This document shows positions 1 to 8,508 of a stretch of 64,000 bases of DNA, one piece after another. A model generated the notes under the pieces. It was not told where the DNA came from and ran no database searches. It worked only from the letters and a program-made list of their open reading frames with translations. This stretch comes from Cohnella luojiensis. GTDB lineage: Bacteria; Bacillota; Bacilli; Paenibacillales; Paenibacillaceae. Both the position numbers and the translations under genes were made by a program. The stretch spans positions 62,001 through 126,000 of the forward strand of contig NZ_SOMN01000008.1 of the NCBI RefSeq assembly GCF_004564235.1. The letters run 5' to 3'. Position 1 is the first letter of the stretch, and each line of letters begins with the position of its first letter.

Positions 1-42
1 GTGTAAAAACTATTTAAGCAAAAACCTTGGGATTCCCTTCAC

Positions 43-363
43 TTATACGCCCATCATTATATAGTAAGCATTAGCAATTATCCGTAAAGTAAACGGAAAA
101 TAAACAATAACAAATAGAAAATTGATTAGAAAACTTGCCTTTACACCTTTTGAACGATTACCTTTGAAAAGGGTACGTCCATTTTTAATAGTAATCATTA
201 ATGAGACCACACCAAACAACAAAGACAGTAAAAACATTGCTATATTAATGAGAATTAAGATATTTTTTTCAACTACATAGGAGTTACTATTTACGTAATA
301 GTAGAATATAGTGCTATTGAACAAGAAAAGTAACCAACTTAATATACCAATTGAAATATGCAC
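43..363 (-). CDS. small hypothetical membrane protein
   Basis: A 106-residue hydrophobic protein with about three predicted membrane segments (near residues 5-25, 33-58 and 78-103), separated by a short basic loop rich in Lys, Arg and Asn. The start is GTG; a run of G on the minus strand lies about 23 bases upstream, too far for a good ribosome site, so the start is uncertain. The DNA is much more AT-rich than the dnaE gene next to it, which suggests recent acquisition. I do not recognise the family. It lies directly downstream of a gene remnant read in the same direction, so the two may once have formed a transferred pair. Confidence 0.5.
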   Translation of the reverse strand: MHISIGILSWLLFLFNSTIFYYYVNSNSYVVEKNILILINIAMFLLSLLFGVVSLMITIKNGRTLFKGNRSKGVKASFLINFLFVIVYFPFTLRIIANAYYIMMGV

Positions 364-391
364 TTTTAATTTACTGATAGCTATTACCCCC

Positions 392-595
392 CTATTTTAT
401 CCCCATGGACCTTAACGTTGCATCATATTTCTCCGAGAATGCAGTAGGATCACTTGTTGAGTTTCCTAAAATATAATAAGGTACGACATCGACGATAAAG
501 TGTACAAGACCAGGAATCCGACTTTCGTCCGGCTTTGCCTTTATTCTATAAGCTCGATTACTTACGATAGAGTCTAAGTTGGGATTTTCTTCAAA
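392..595 (-). pseudogene. 5'-truncated gene remnant
   Basis: An open frame of 67 codons, including the TAG stop, runs on the minus strand without a usable start codon and is closed upstream by an in-frame TAA. The translation looks protein-like: it begins FEENPNLDSIVSNRAYRIKA and ends EKYDATLRSMGIK. Codon use is AT-rich like the neighbouring small membrane protein. I read it as the 3' end of a gene whose 5' part is lost. No family recognised. It could also be chance, since 67 codons is short. Confidence 0.4.
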
Positions 596-710
596 TTAAT
601 AGACCTATAGTATTGGTTGTACTATTTCAATTTCCAAATTACAACAATTAATGCAGATCGGATGTAATTAATAGGTCTAAATTACTAGAAATAAGTAAGT
701 CTATATACTC
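596..710. other. AT-rich non-coding stretch
   Basis: No gene recognised. It contains a separated inverted pair, agacctat near 601 and ataggtct near 671, in otherwise AT-rich sequence. Together with 392-595 it fills the gap between the foreign-looking genes and the dnaE terminator. Confidence 0.4.
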
Positions 711-739
711 AAAAAGCATAGAGGGATACTCCTCTATGC
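711..739 (-). terminator. rho-independent terminator of dnaE
   Basis: A perfect 9-bp stem, GCATAGAGG at 716-724 paired with 731-739, has a 6-base loop and is followed on the minus strand by five T. It sits about 55 bases beyond the dnaE stop codon. Confidence 0.85.
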
Positions 740-795
740 CTAAACGGAAAGTCAATATAAATACCGAAATTTAACTCATCACGAATTAATCAGCC

Positions 796-3700
796 TCACT
801 TCACCCGGATGCTGCCCTCACCGAGCAGTTTCTCCATTTCCACGATAAACTCTTGCGTAGGATTGACATTGAATTCTTCACTCAGCGCTACGGTGCGTTT
901 CTCCCTCTCATAACGGAGCACAGTCGTAAGCTCACCAAAGTACGACTTGAGCAATAGCTTAAGTCGAATAAGTGTGGCTGGCTGTTCGTGTTGGTTGTCG
1001 ATGCGGATGTAGACGCGTGCTGGACTGCTATTTGCGGGTGGTGCAACAGTCGGTGTCGGCCTTAGTGTCTGTGCAGGCGGTGAAGATGGTTTAGGCTTTG
1101 TGTAGTTACCACCGGATCGCATCCCTTGCCCCATCCTGCGCAACCGTTCCACCTGAAGCTTTAAATCCGGGGCATCCAGCGGAAGGATGTCGTCCGCGAG
1201 CAGCTTGTAATCCTCGTCCCCTTGCTGCACCTTCGCGCGAACGAATAGCAATGAACCTTTTTTGGCAATGGATGACGCCTTGGCCCATACGGTCGGAAAT
1301 GCGACCAGCTCCGTACCCATGATCCGATCCTCGATCTCCAGGAAAGCCATCGATTGACCTTTTTTGGTCATGAAAGGCTTGAGAGAAACAACCATACCCG
1401 ACGTAAATACCGTCGAACCGTCTGCCGCGTCCGCAATATCCACTAGCCGATCCAGCCGCAATTCCTCCATCAGCCCGTCGAAAGCGTCAAGCGGATGGCC
1501 GGACAAATACAGCCCCATCAGTTCCCTCTCCAAATCCAGCATCTGGGTCTGGGAATAAGGAGGAACGACGGGCAAATCAACGTTCCAATTGGGCGATTCT
1601 TCGAAATCGAACAGCTCGATCTGCAGCTCTTCCCGCTCTTTGCGCCAGACGGCCGCGGCCGCGAGCGTCGGCTCCAGCGCCGCAAGCTGCTGGGAACGAT
1701 GTCCCGGCAGCGACTCTAGCGCTCCCGCTTGCACGAGAGATTCGATAACCCGCTTGTTGCACACTCGCGGATCCACGCGCCTGCAGAAATCGCTCAAGCT
1801 CTCGAAGGGAGACTCTCTCCTCTCGCGCAGCACGCTCTCTATTGCCTGGGTGCCCACGTTCTTGACTCCGGCAAGCCCGAAGCGAATCGCTCCCTTGGCA
1901 TCCGCATCCGCTTTCGTGTCCGCCGCGATCGGCGTAAATAAAATTCCGCTCTCGTTGACGTCGGGCGGCAATACCGCAATGCCCATTTTGCGGCACTCAT
2001 CCACGTATTCCGCCGTCTTGCGCTGGTTGCCGACGACCGCCGTGAGCATGGAAGCCATGAAGGCGATCGGATAATGCGCTTTGAGGTAGGCGGTTTGGAA
2101 TGCCAATACCGCATAGGCGGCGGCATGCGCTCGGCAGAACCCATAGTCCGCGAACCGAACGATCAGGTCGTACACGCCGTTGGCTTCTTCCTCCGAATAC
2201 CCTTGCTTTAGACTCCCCTGCACGAAATACTTCCGCTGCTCGTCGAGGACTTCCCTTTTTTTCTTGCTCACCGCTCTCCGCAACAGGTCCGCTTGTCCTA
2301 ACGTAAACCCGGCCATCGTGGAAGCGATCTGCATGATTTGTTCCTGGTAAACGATGATGCCGTAGGTATCCTTCAAGATAGGCTCTAAATTGCTATGCGG
2401 ATATTCCACGGCCACCAAGCCGTGTTTTGCGCGGATAAACTGAGGAATGAACTCCATCGGACCCGGCCTGAATAACGCGACGGCGGAGACGATATCTTCG
2501 AAGGAGTTCGGCTTCATCTCCTTGAGCACGCGCCTCATTCCGGAGGACTCCAGCTGGAAGATCCCCGTCGTATCCCCCCGGCCCATCAGCTCGTAAGTCG
2601 GTCCGTCTTCATACGACACTTCTTCCCATCGAAGCTCCCGGCCGGTCTGCTCCCGGATAGTTGCCAGAGACCGCTCGATAATGGACAACGTACGCAATCC
2701 CAAGAAGTCCATTTTCAACAATCCGATCGCTTCCAGATTCTCCATGGAATATTGCGTCAGAGGTACTCCGTCGGTTCCTTCCTGCAAAGGGACGTAGTCG
2801 GTAAGAGGATCGGACGAGATGACGACTCCCGCGGCATGCGTGGAAGCATGGCGGGGCATCCCTTCTACCCGCCTTGCCATCGCGATCAACTCCGCCGTAC
2901 CCGACCCTCCTTCGGCCAGCGTTCGGAATTCCGAGCTTTCCTTCATCGCCCGCTCGATGGACATTCCAGGCATTCCCGGAATGAGCTTGGCTGTCTTATC
3001 CACATCTCCGTAAGGCAGGTTAAGTACCCTGCCGACGTCCCGAACAGCCGCTCTGGCAGCTAGAGTCCCGAACGTAATGATCTGCGCGACATGCTCCGCT
3101 CCATACTTCTCGACGACATAACGGATGACTTCCTCGCGGCGTTCGTCGCTGAAGTCGATATCGATATCGGGCATGCTGACCCGTTCCGGATTAAGAAACC
3201 GCTCGAACAATAGCTTATGTTTGATAGGGTCAACATCGGTTATTTTCAGCACATACGCCACTAAACTGCCTGCCGAAGAACCGCGGCCCGGTCCGGTCAC
3301 GATGCCGTGCTCATGCGCGAAACGAATGAAGTCCCATACGATCAGGAAATAGTCGTCGAACCCCATTTCCCCGATTACCCGCAGCTCGTATTGCAACCGT
3401 TCCTCCGTCGTTTTGCGGAAATCTGCATCCTTCCATTCCGCAAGCCCGCCATATCGCTCGGATAGACCTCTCTGGCAGAGCTCCCATAAGTACTGCGCGG
3501 CTGAACTCCCCGTTGGCAACGGAGAGAACGACGGCAAAATGTGGCGTCCGAACTCAAGCTTCAAGGAACAGCTATCCGCGATCTTCACCGTATTGGCGAT
3601 CGCTTCGGGCACATGGCGGAATAAATCCGACATCTCTTCGCCGCTCTTCAGGAACAGCTGGTTCGTCGAGATCTTGAACCGGTCCGGGTCGTCGATCGTC

Positions 3701-4380
3701 TTGCCGGTCCCGATGCACAGAAGCACGTCTTGCAAGGAATGATCGTCCTCGCAAATATAGTGCGAATCATTCGTCGCGGCTAAATCGATCCCAAGTTCTT
3801 CCGAAAGCTTGATTACGCCTGCCGTCACTTTTTTCTGCTCGAGGATGCCGTGATCCTGAATTTCCAAATAGTAATCGGAGCCGAACAGCTCGCGATACCT
3901 TATCGCGGTCGCTTTCGCTTCATCGTATTTGTCGTCCATCAGTTGGCGGGACAATTCGCTGCTCATGCAGCCGCTTAAGCATATCAGCCCTTCCGCGTGT
4001 TCAGTCAATGCTTCGAAATCGATGCGGGGACGGTAGTAGAAGCCCTCCAAATGACCGATGGAAGTGAGCTTCATGAGATTCCGGTAACCCTTCTCGTTCT
4101 TGGCGAGCAAAGTCAGATGATAGGTCGGCTGCTCCTTGCGAGATTGCTTGTCATGCCGGGAGCCTGCCGTAATATAGGCTTCCATGCCGATAATCGGTTT
4201 GATTCCGTGCTCCAGGCACGCTTTATAGAAAGGAACCGCGCCGTACATGACGCCATGATCCGTAAGGGCGAGAGATTTCATGCCAAGTTCTGCCGCCCTG
4301 GCCGTCATTTCCTTGATGCGAGCCGCGCCGTCCAGCAAGCTGTATTCGCTATGAACGTGTAAGTGTACGAAATCGCACAT
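796..4380 (-). CDS. dnaE: DNA polymerase III subunit alpha, DnaE type
   Basis: Replicative DNA polymerase of the C family; in Firmicutes DnaE works with PolC and extends RNA primers. The 1194-residue protein begins with a PHP domain (HVHSEYSLLDG near residue 7). The polymerase core follows, with the catalytic aspartate pair in PDIDIDFSDERR near residue 400 and a further conserved block at KMDFLGLRT. A helix-hairpin-helix/tandem region and a C-terminal OB-fold follow. There is no 3'-5' exonuclease insertion in the PHP domain, which separates it from PolC. Length fits the family. The ATG is preceded by AGAAGGGAT. It is transcribed away from the ytrH-ytrI operon, the same neighbourhood as in Bacillus subtilis, and ends at a strong terminator. 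Confidence 0.97.
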   Translation of the reverse strand: MCDFVHLHVHSEYSLLDGAARIKEMTARAAELGMKSLALTDHGVMYGAVPFYKACLEHGIKPIIGMEAYITAGSRHDKQSRKEQPTYHLTLLAKNEKGYRNLMKLTSIGHLEGFYYRPRIDFEALTEHAEGLICLSGCMSSELSRQLMDDKYDEAKATAIRYRELFGSDYYLEIQDHGILEQKKVTAGVIKLSEELGIDLAATNDSHYICEDDHSLQDVLLCIGTGKTIDDPDRFKISTNQLFLKSGEEMSDLFRHVPEAIANTVKIADSCSLKLEFGRHILPSFSPLPTGSSAAQYLWELCQRGLSERYGGLAEWKDADFRKTTEERLQYELRVIGEMGFDDYFLIVWDFIRFAHEHGIVTGPGRGSSAGSLVAYVLKITDVDPIKHKLLFERFLNPERVSMPDIDIDFSDERREEVIRYVVEKYGAEHVAQIITFGTLAARAAVRDVGRVLNLPYGDVDKTAKLIPGMPGMSIERAMKESSEFRTLAEGGSGTAELIAMARRVEGMPRHASTHAAGVVISSDPLTDYVPLQEGTDGVPLTQYSMENLEAIGLLKMDFLGLRTLSIIERSLATIREQTGRELRWEEVSYEDGPTYELMGRGDTTGIFQLESSGMRRVLKEMKPNSFEDIVSAVALFRPGPMEFIPQFIRAKHGLVAVEYPHSNLEPILKDTYGIIVYQEQIMQIASTMAGFTLGQADLLRRAVSKKKREVLDEQRKYFVQGSLKQGYSEEEANGVYDLIVRFADYGFCRAHAAAYAVLAFQTAYLKAHYPIAFMASMLTAVVGNQRKTAEYVDECRKMGIAVLPPDVNESGILFTPIAADTKADADAKGAIRFGLAGVKNVGTQAIESVLRERRESPFESLSDFCRRVDPRVCNKRVIESLVQAGALESLPGHRSQQLAALEPTLAAAAVWRKEREELQIELFDFEESPNWNVDLPVVPPYSQTQMLDLERELMGLYLSGHPLDAFDGLMEELRLDRLVDIADAADGSTVFTSGMVVSLKPFMTKKGQSMAFLEIEDRIMGTELVAFPTVWAKASSIAKKGSLLFVRAKVQQGDEDYKLLADDILPLDAPDLKLQVERLRRMGQGMRSGGNYTKPKPSSPPAQTLRPTPTVAPPANSSPARVYIRIDNQHEQPATLIRLKLLLKSYFGELTTVLRYEREKRTVALSEEFNVNPTQEFIVEMEKLLGEGSIRVK

Positions 4381-4425
4381 GGTTTATCCCTTCTTTTCCG
4401 CTAAAACTCTCTTTGATTAATTGTA

Positions 4426-4455
4426 TCATAAGGGGGAGGACCCGTCCCATACATA
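4426..4455 (+). promoter_or_regulatory. candidate sigma-E promoter for ytrH-ytrI
   Basis: TCATAAG at 4426-4432, a 15-base gap, then CATACATA at 4448-4455. This fits the sigma-E pattern (KMATATT, 14-15 bases, CATACAHT) at 12 of 15 positions. The ytrHI genes are known in B. subtilis to be expressed under sigma-E, which supports the call. Confidence 0.55.
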
Positions 4456-4514
4456 TAATAGTGGAGACGAGACGCGAGACCCTTCTCGCAGGATCGCTCG
4501 TTGGAGGGATGATC

Positions 4515-4841
4515 ATGGACGATTTCTTTACGAAGGCGGCGTTCAGCTTCTTCATCGCGTTCGGCGTCGTGCTGGGCGGGGCATTGCTGGCGGGCATGGG
4601 TTCGGTTTTCTTGTTTACTCCGCCTAAAGTGAAGATGCTTCAGGTCGCGGGAAGTCTGAAAATATGGGCGCTCGTCGCGGCGGTCGGCGGCACGATCGAT
4701 CCGATTCGGGTCATAGAGTCCAATGTCATAGAAGGTTATTTATCTCCCGCCCTCTATCAGATCGGCTATATCTTGTTTGCCTTTCTGGGGGCGCACATGG
4801 GCACGGAGCTCGTTCAGTGGATGTGCCGCAACGGGGGGTGA
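4515..4841 (+). CDS. ytrH: YtrH-family sporulation membrane protein
   Basis: A 108-residue membrane protein of the YtrH family, needed for full sporulation in B. subtilis and acting in the mother cell. The N-terminal FFTKAAFSFFIAFGVVLGG segment is the family hallmark. It is followed by a second hydrophobic stretch near residues 50-65 and a third near residues 75-95. I chose the ATG at 4515 because GGAGGG at 4503-4508 lies six bases before it; the ATG at 4509 would touch the ribosome site, and a longer reading from 4413 has no support. ytrI follows after nine bases, so the two are one operon. Confidence 0.88.
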   Translation: MDDFFTKAAFSFFIAFGVVLGGALLAGMGSVFLFTPPKVKMLQVAGSLKIWALVAAVGGTIDPIRVIESNVIEGYLSPALYQIGYILFAFLGAHMGTELVQWMCRNGG

Positions 4842-4850
4842 AGTACCGAC

Positions 4851-5345
4851 ATGCGGATACCTTCTTTCGATAGATTCCAGAAGTTCATGCAGGTAACAGC
4901 TTTCTTCGTGTGCGGGATGGTCGTGGGCAGCGCCGTTTACAGCGCTTTGGAAAATGACGTGGTTGAGGGATTCATTCTGAGAAACTACCAGCTGGAAGAG
5001 CAACTGGAGACGATGAGAATGGACTTGAAGCTGGCTCAGCAAGTTCGCAAAGAGAACGTCATCAACAATATCAGAATTATTTTTCAGCAAGGGACAGAAG
5101 AAAACAAGATCGACATCCTCACGGAGACTGCGCTTAAAAAGAAGGTCAAGGGGGATTTGGATATTTTCCTCGGACGAAGCATTTACGATATTAATACGGA
5201 CGCCGTGTTTGTCAGGAAGCTGCTTAGCACCAAAATCTACGACAATGTCGCGGATAAGGATTACGCCGTCTCTATCAAAACGATATTGGTCGTGGACGGC
5301 GTGTTGCAGGCATGGGTCGAGGCGAAAATCCATCTTCGGAAATAA
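4851..5345 (+). CDS. ytrI: YtrI-family sporulation membrane protein
   Basis: A 164-residue protein with one N-terminal membrane segment (about residues 13-33), a charged coiled-coil-like stretch at about 38-65, and a mixed alpha/beta C-terminal part ending in VVDGVLQAWVEAKIHLRK. Both the order after ytrH and the architecture match B. subtilis YtrI, a sporulation protein of the same mother-cell operon. A GGGGGGTGA ribosome site overlaps the ytrH stop codon, indicating translational coupling. Its molecular role is not known. Confidence 0.85.
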   Translation: MRIPSFDRFQKFMQVTAFFVCGMVVGSAVYSALENDVVEGFILRNYQLEEQLETMRMDLKLAQQVRKENVINNIRIIFQQGTEENKIDILTETALKKKVKGDLDIFLGRSIYDINTDAVFVRKLLSTKIYDNVADKDYAVSIKTILVVDGVLQAWVEAKIHLRK

Positions 5346-5392
5346 CTCTCCTGAGTGACGGGGATAATGGCCATACTGCCACCGCTGCGCAA

Positions 5393-5431
5393 AAGAGGAA
5401 CGTCACCTCGCCGAACGAGCGCGTTCCTCTT
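5393..5431 (+). terminator. probable terminator hairpin after ytrI
   Basis: A 10-bp stem, AAGAGGAACG at 5393-5402 with 5422-5431, lies just beyond ytrI. The T-run that follows is weak (TTCAATT), so termination may be partial. Confidence 0.5.
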
Positions 5432-5437
5432 CAATTG

Positions 5438-5446
5438 TGGTACAAT
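5438..5446 (+). promoter_or_regulatory. candidate extended -10 promoter for ytpI
   Basis: TGGTACAAT is an extended -10 element (TG, one base, TACAAT) 42 bases before the ytpI start. No clear -35 box is seen. Confidence 0.35.
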
Positions 5447-5487
5447 AATTGGCGTTATTAGGACTAACCGAAGGAGCTGCTAGTCAC

Positions 5488-5784
5488 ATGGTTAATACGC
5501 TGCAATGGGTGTTCGGCGCCCTGATTATCGTTACTTGCTTTCTCTCCGCCCTCTATAGTTTCCGATCCCGTCGGACCAATGATGGCCTTCAACGCGGATT
5601 GTACGCGTCCAAGATGAACATCAGCATGGGGCTTATGCTCATTTTCATCGCCATCATTCAGATGTTCCTGTTCAGCGGCTCGTCCCTTAGGGTCGTAATC
5701 GGCGCGTTATTTTTTCTGCTGGGATTGTTCAACCTGTTCGCGGGCATGCGCAACCGCTCCCACTTCACCCGGCTAATGAAGTAA
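5488..5784 (+). CDS. ytpI: YtpI-family membrane protein
   Basis: A 98-residue protein with three membrane segments (about residues 6-24, 44-62 and 68-85) joined by short basic loops. Position between ytrI and the convergent ytoI matches the B. subtilis arrangement, and the small polytopic shape fits YtpI. AAGGAG at 5471-5476 lies 11 bases before the ATG at 5488. An upstream in-frame TTG at 5449 overlaps the likely -10 element, so I rejected it. Function unknown. Confidence 0.75.
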   Translation: MVNTLQWVFGALIIVTCFLSALYSFRSRRTNDGLQRGLYASKMNISMGLMLIFIAIIQMFLFSGSSLRVVIGALFFLLGLFNLFAGMRNRSHFTRLMK

Positions 5785-5790
5785 TACCGC

Positions 5791-7152
5791 TTACGACGGA
5801 TCGATCGTCTGGGCGGTCAGCATCGCTTTGGCTGCGACCTCTCCGTCCTGCACGGCCTGAACCTCCACTTTAACGTATCTCCTGCTGGCTTCGATAATAT
5901 GAGGAACGATGGAAATACTCGCGTCTACGGGAACGGTTCGCAAGAAGTAAGTGGTCATGTTATCCAGCACGTGCTCCCGCTTCCGCAAATCTTCGACCGC
6001 GCGATTCGCGGCCTGTTGCATCAACGAGGTAAGCACCCCTTCGGAGATCGTGCCTAACGGTCCCGACATCTGAGGCGTTGCCATGCCCGTAAAATACAAT
6101 CGGCTTTCCGAGTCTCGCTGTTCGGCGAATCCTCCCCACATCAGCGCGTCGAAGGTTTCTCCTAGATGGGCGGGACGGTTGGTGAACTGCATGGCCCTTA
6201 GAACTTCTCCCCTGCTAATGGCTCCAACCAGCTTGCGTTGCCGATCGACGACGGGTAGAAGCTCGATGCCTTCCGATACCATGCGATGGGCAGCGGACGC
6301 GACGGGCGTATTCAACGTCACGGTCATCGGTCGCCGGGTCATCAGCTTGTCCAATGCTTGCCCGGAAGGAGAGCCTATTACGTCCTTGGATGTAATCATT
6401 CCCACGACCCGATTCCACTCGTCGGTGACCGGGAATCGGCTGCTTCCCGTCTCCGCGCTTAATTTCAGGAAATCCGCAACCTCCGATGATTGCTTCAACA
6501 CTCCGTTTCGAGACGAAGGCTCGAGAAGATCGGCGATGATCATGATCTTCCTCTTGATCAACCGGTCGTACATCGCGCGGTTGATCATCGAGGCAACGGT
6601 GAACGTATCGTGACGGCACGTGAGGATCGGAAGCTGCCGTTCGTTCGCCAGCGCTCGGACTTCTTCGCTCGTCCCGAATCCCCCCGTGACCAGTACTCCA
6701 GCCCCATGCTCCAGCGCGATTCGGTGCGCGTTCTCCCGGTTCCCAACGATCAGCAAGCTCCCGGCGTCGATATAAGCCATCATCTCACCAATCTCCATCG
6801 CTCCGATCACGAACTTGTGGAGCGTTTTCTCCAAGCCTTCTTCCCCGCCGAGCAAGCTTCCCTGTACGATCTCAAGCACTTCCGCGAAGGTGAGCTGCTC
6901 GGGATGGCTTCGTCTCTTCTTATCGACCCGAACGGTCCCGATTCGCTCCTTCGTGCTGACGAGTCCAAGCTGCTCCGCTTCTTTAAGGGCTCGATAAGCT
7001 GTACCGTCGGATACGCCACGGTCCTTCGCCATTTGGCGGACGGGAATTTTCGTCCCGATGGGAACCTCGCGAATATATTGGAGCAGTTGCTCGTGTTTCG
7101 TCAATTCGTTCGGATTGATTTCGTTTCCCGGCATGCAGCTCCCCGCCTTCAT
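5791..7152 (-). CDS. ytoI: YtoI-type regulator: winged helix, DRTGG, CBS pair and hotdog domain
   Basis: A four-domain cytoplasmic protein of about 453 residues. Residues about 10-75 form a GntR-like winged helix (VRQMAKDRGVSDGTAYRALK). A DRTGG domain covers about 80-190 with the GVLVTGGFGTSEEV block. Two CBS motifs follow (about 195-310), which usually bind adenine nucleotides. A thioesterase-like hotdog fold covers about 330-450. This order matches the YtoI family. The ATG at 7152 has GGGAG eleven bases upstream; a second ATG at 7134 has GGGGAG four bases upstream, so either may be used. It is convergent with ytpI. The signal sensed and the target genes are unknown. Confidence 0.85.
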   Translation of the reverse strand: MKAGSCMPGNEINPNELTKHEQLLQYIREVPIGTKIPVRQMAKDRGVSDGTAYRALKEAEQLGLVSTKERIGTVRVDKKRRSHPEQLTFAEVLEIVQGSLLGGEEGLEKTLHKFVIGAMEIGEMMAYIDAGSLLIVGNRENAHRIALEHGAGVLVTGGFGTSEEVRALANERQLPILTCRHDTFTVASMINRAMYDRLIKRKIMIIADLLEPSSRNGVLKQSSEVADFLKLSAETGSSRFPVTDEWNRVVGMITSKDVIGSPSGQALDKLMTRRPMTVTLNTPVASAAHRMVSEGIELLPVVDRQRKLVGAISRGEVLRAMQFTNRPAHLGETFDALMWGGFAEQRDSESRLYFTGMATPQMSGPLGTISEGVLTSLMQQAANRAVEDLRKREHVLDNMTTYFLRTVPVDASISIVPHIIEASRRYVKVEVQAVQDGEVAAKAMLTAQTIDPS

Positions 7153-7216
7153 CAATGTTCTTTCTCCCTAGCTTACCAAAAAACATCGAAAAAGCCATGG
7201 CGAAGGAAGCGGTTCG

Positions 7217-7939
7217 TTACCAATTAAGGAAATTCCCAAGTAAATCCACGTAGGCGGGCTTGTCGGATACGTACCGCCCAGGTTCATCCGTTAGCTTCAG
7301 GATGTGGCCTGCCGCTTCGGCCGGAGTATAAGTTGCCGCCGAATCCAGCTTCCCTTGCATATGAGTCTGAACCCATCCCGGATGAACGGACAGCAGCTTG
7401 CCGCCCAATGGATACAACTGGTTATGAAGCAGCGCGGTTTGCATGTTGAGCGCGGCTTTGGACATGCTGTACGCAAACCAATTCGTCCGATAACAATCCC
7501 CGATGCTCCCGGCCTCGGAGGATATATTTAGGATCAGCTTACCGTCGGATTGGAGAATCCGCCCCAATAGCGCGTTGGTCACCCGTAACGGCCCCACCGC
7601 ATTAACGTTGTAGACGTCCAGCATCTCTTGAAATTGCAGCTCGTCGAATATCGTCTTTTGAATATCTCCAAGCCTCGCCGCATTGTTAATCAGTAGATCT
7701 ATGCTGTCTGTTCGCTCCACGATCCAGTCGGTCGCTGTTCGGACGCTTTCATCTTGGGAGACGTCCATATGTACAGTGAAGAGCTTCCCTTCGCAGCGGG
7801 CTTTCAGCTCCATCAGCGCCACGTTATCCTCGGTCGCATAACGCCCCGCGTACACCGTGCAACCCCTGTTCAATAATTCGGCAACAAGCTCCAATCCTAA
7901 TCCGTAATCAGCTCCCGTCACGCAAGCCGTCATTATCAT
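7217..7939 (-). CDS. short-chain dehydrogenase/reductase
   Basis: A 240-residue NAD(P)-dependent oxidoreductase of the classical SDR family. It shows the glycine-rich cofactor motif TGADYGLGLEL near residue 8, the NNAA motif near residue 87 and the catalytic Tyr and Lys in YSMSK near residue 157. A Ser (NISSEAG) lies about thirteen residues earlier. AGGAGG stands seven bases before the ATG. Substrate cannot be told from the sequence. It stands alone between ytoI and gerE, on the same strand as both. Confidence 0.85.
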   Translation of the reverse strand: MIMTACVTGADYGLGLELVAELLNRGCTVYAGRYATEDNVALMELKARCEGKLFTVHMDVSQDESVRTATDWIVERTDSIDLLINNAARLGDIQKTIFDELQFQEMLDVYNVNAVGPLRVTNALLGRILQSDGKLILNISSEAGSIGDCYRTNWFAYSMSKAALNMQTALLHNQLYPLGGKLLSVHPGWVQTHMQGKLDSAATYTPAEAAGHILKLTDEPGRYVSDKPAYVDLLGNFLNW

Positions 7940-7996
7940 GCAGATTTCCTCCTGTTGACGTCCTATTTTTCATGTAATACTTCTCTTTCCGACATC

Positions 7997-8042
7997 AAAA
8001 AGCCTTCTCCCTCGCACCCGTTCCGGAAGCGAAAAAGAAGGC
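7997..8042 (-). terminator. terminator of gerE
   Basis: GCCTTCT at 8002-8008 pairs with 8036-8042. On the minus strand the stem is followed by five T. It lies 45 bases beyond the gerE stop. Confidence 0.75.
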
Positions 8043-8086
8043 CCGCGCCACATTGCATAGCGACAATGAAGGTGCCACATGCTGCT

Positions 8087-8311
8087 TTAGATCTTTAGCT
8101 CCCCGAGCTTAATAAGCTCGACAACCGCTTGCGAACGACCTTTGACATTGAGCTTTTGCATCACATTCGAGATGTGGTTGCGTACCGTTTTCTCGCTGAT
8201 AAACAACTGCTGCGCAATGTCACGGGTCGTCTTATCCTGCACTAGCAGCTCAAAGACTTCGCGTTCCCGATTGGTGAGTAGGAATTTGCTTTTATGGTCG
8301 CTGCCTTTCAA
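8087..8311 (-). CDS. gerE: GerE, late mother-cell transcription regulator
   Basis: A 74-residue stand-alone LuxR-type helix-turn-helix protein, the same length as B. subtilis GerE, the last regulator of the mother-cell cascade. GerE activates and represses sigma-K-dependent spore coat genes. The DNA-binding part is typical: LTNREREVFELLVQ, then ISEKTVRNHISNVMQKL. The start is TTG with a strong AAGGAGGGGTGA ribosome site six bases upstream. It has its own terminator and a textbook sigma-K promoter, as expected for gerE. The spore-surface genes farther along are natural candidates for its targets. Confidence 0.95.
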   Translation of the reverse strand: MKGSDHKSKFLLTNREREVFELLVQDKTTRDIAQQLFISEKTVRNHISNVMQKLNVKGRSQAVVELIKLGELKI

Positions 8312-8373
8312 CGTTTGTCACCCCTCCTTGCCCGGGAATGTGTGATTACAAGGTATAGGGATACAGTCAACTT

Positions 8374-8402
8374 TATCATATGAAAGGGTTTTTCTTCTGG
8401 TG
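8374..8402 (-). promoter_or_regulatory. sigma-K promoter of gerE
   Basis: On the minus strand CACC (8402-8399) is followed by 16 bases and then CATATGATA (8382-8374). This matches the sigma-K consensus mACm-N16-CATAnnnTA at every defined position. The expected transcript start is about 55 bases before the TTG. Confidence 0.8.
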
Positions 8403-8440
8403 CGGATGTATGAGAAAATGGGCACGTATTGTTTATATAG

Positions 8441-8483
8441 AAAAAGCCGAGATCAAAGGGAGGAACCTTTGGGCTCGGCTTTT
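8441..8483 (-). terminator. strong terminator of the spore lipoprotein gene
   Basis: AAAAGCCGAG at 8442-8451 pairs perfectly with 8474-8483, with an inner CAAAGG/CCTTTG stem. T-runs occur on both strands, so it may act in both directions. It separates the lipoprotein gene from the gerE promoter. Confidence 0.85.
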
Positions 8484-8508
8484 AGAGGTATCTGCTGTTT
8501 TTCTTGCG

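Noticed and set aside
6083-7227. Long plus-strand frames opposite the YtoI-type gene
   Set aside because: They overlap a clear four-domain gene on the other strand and encode no recognisable motif.
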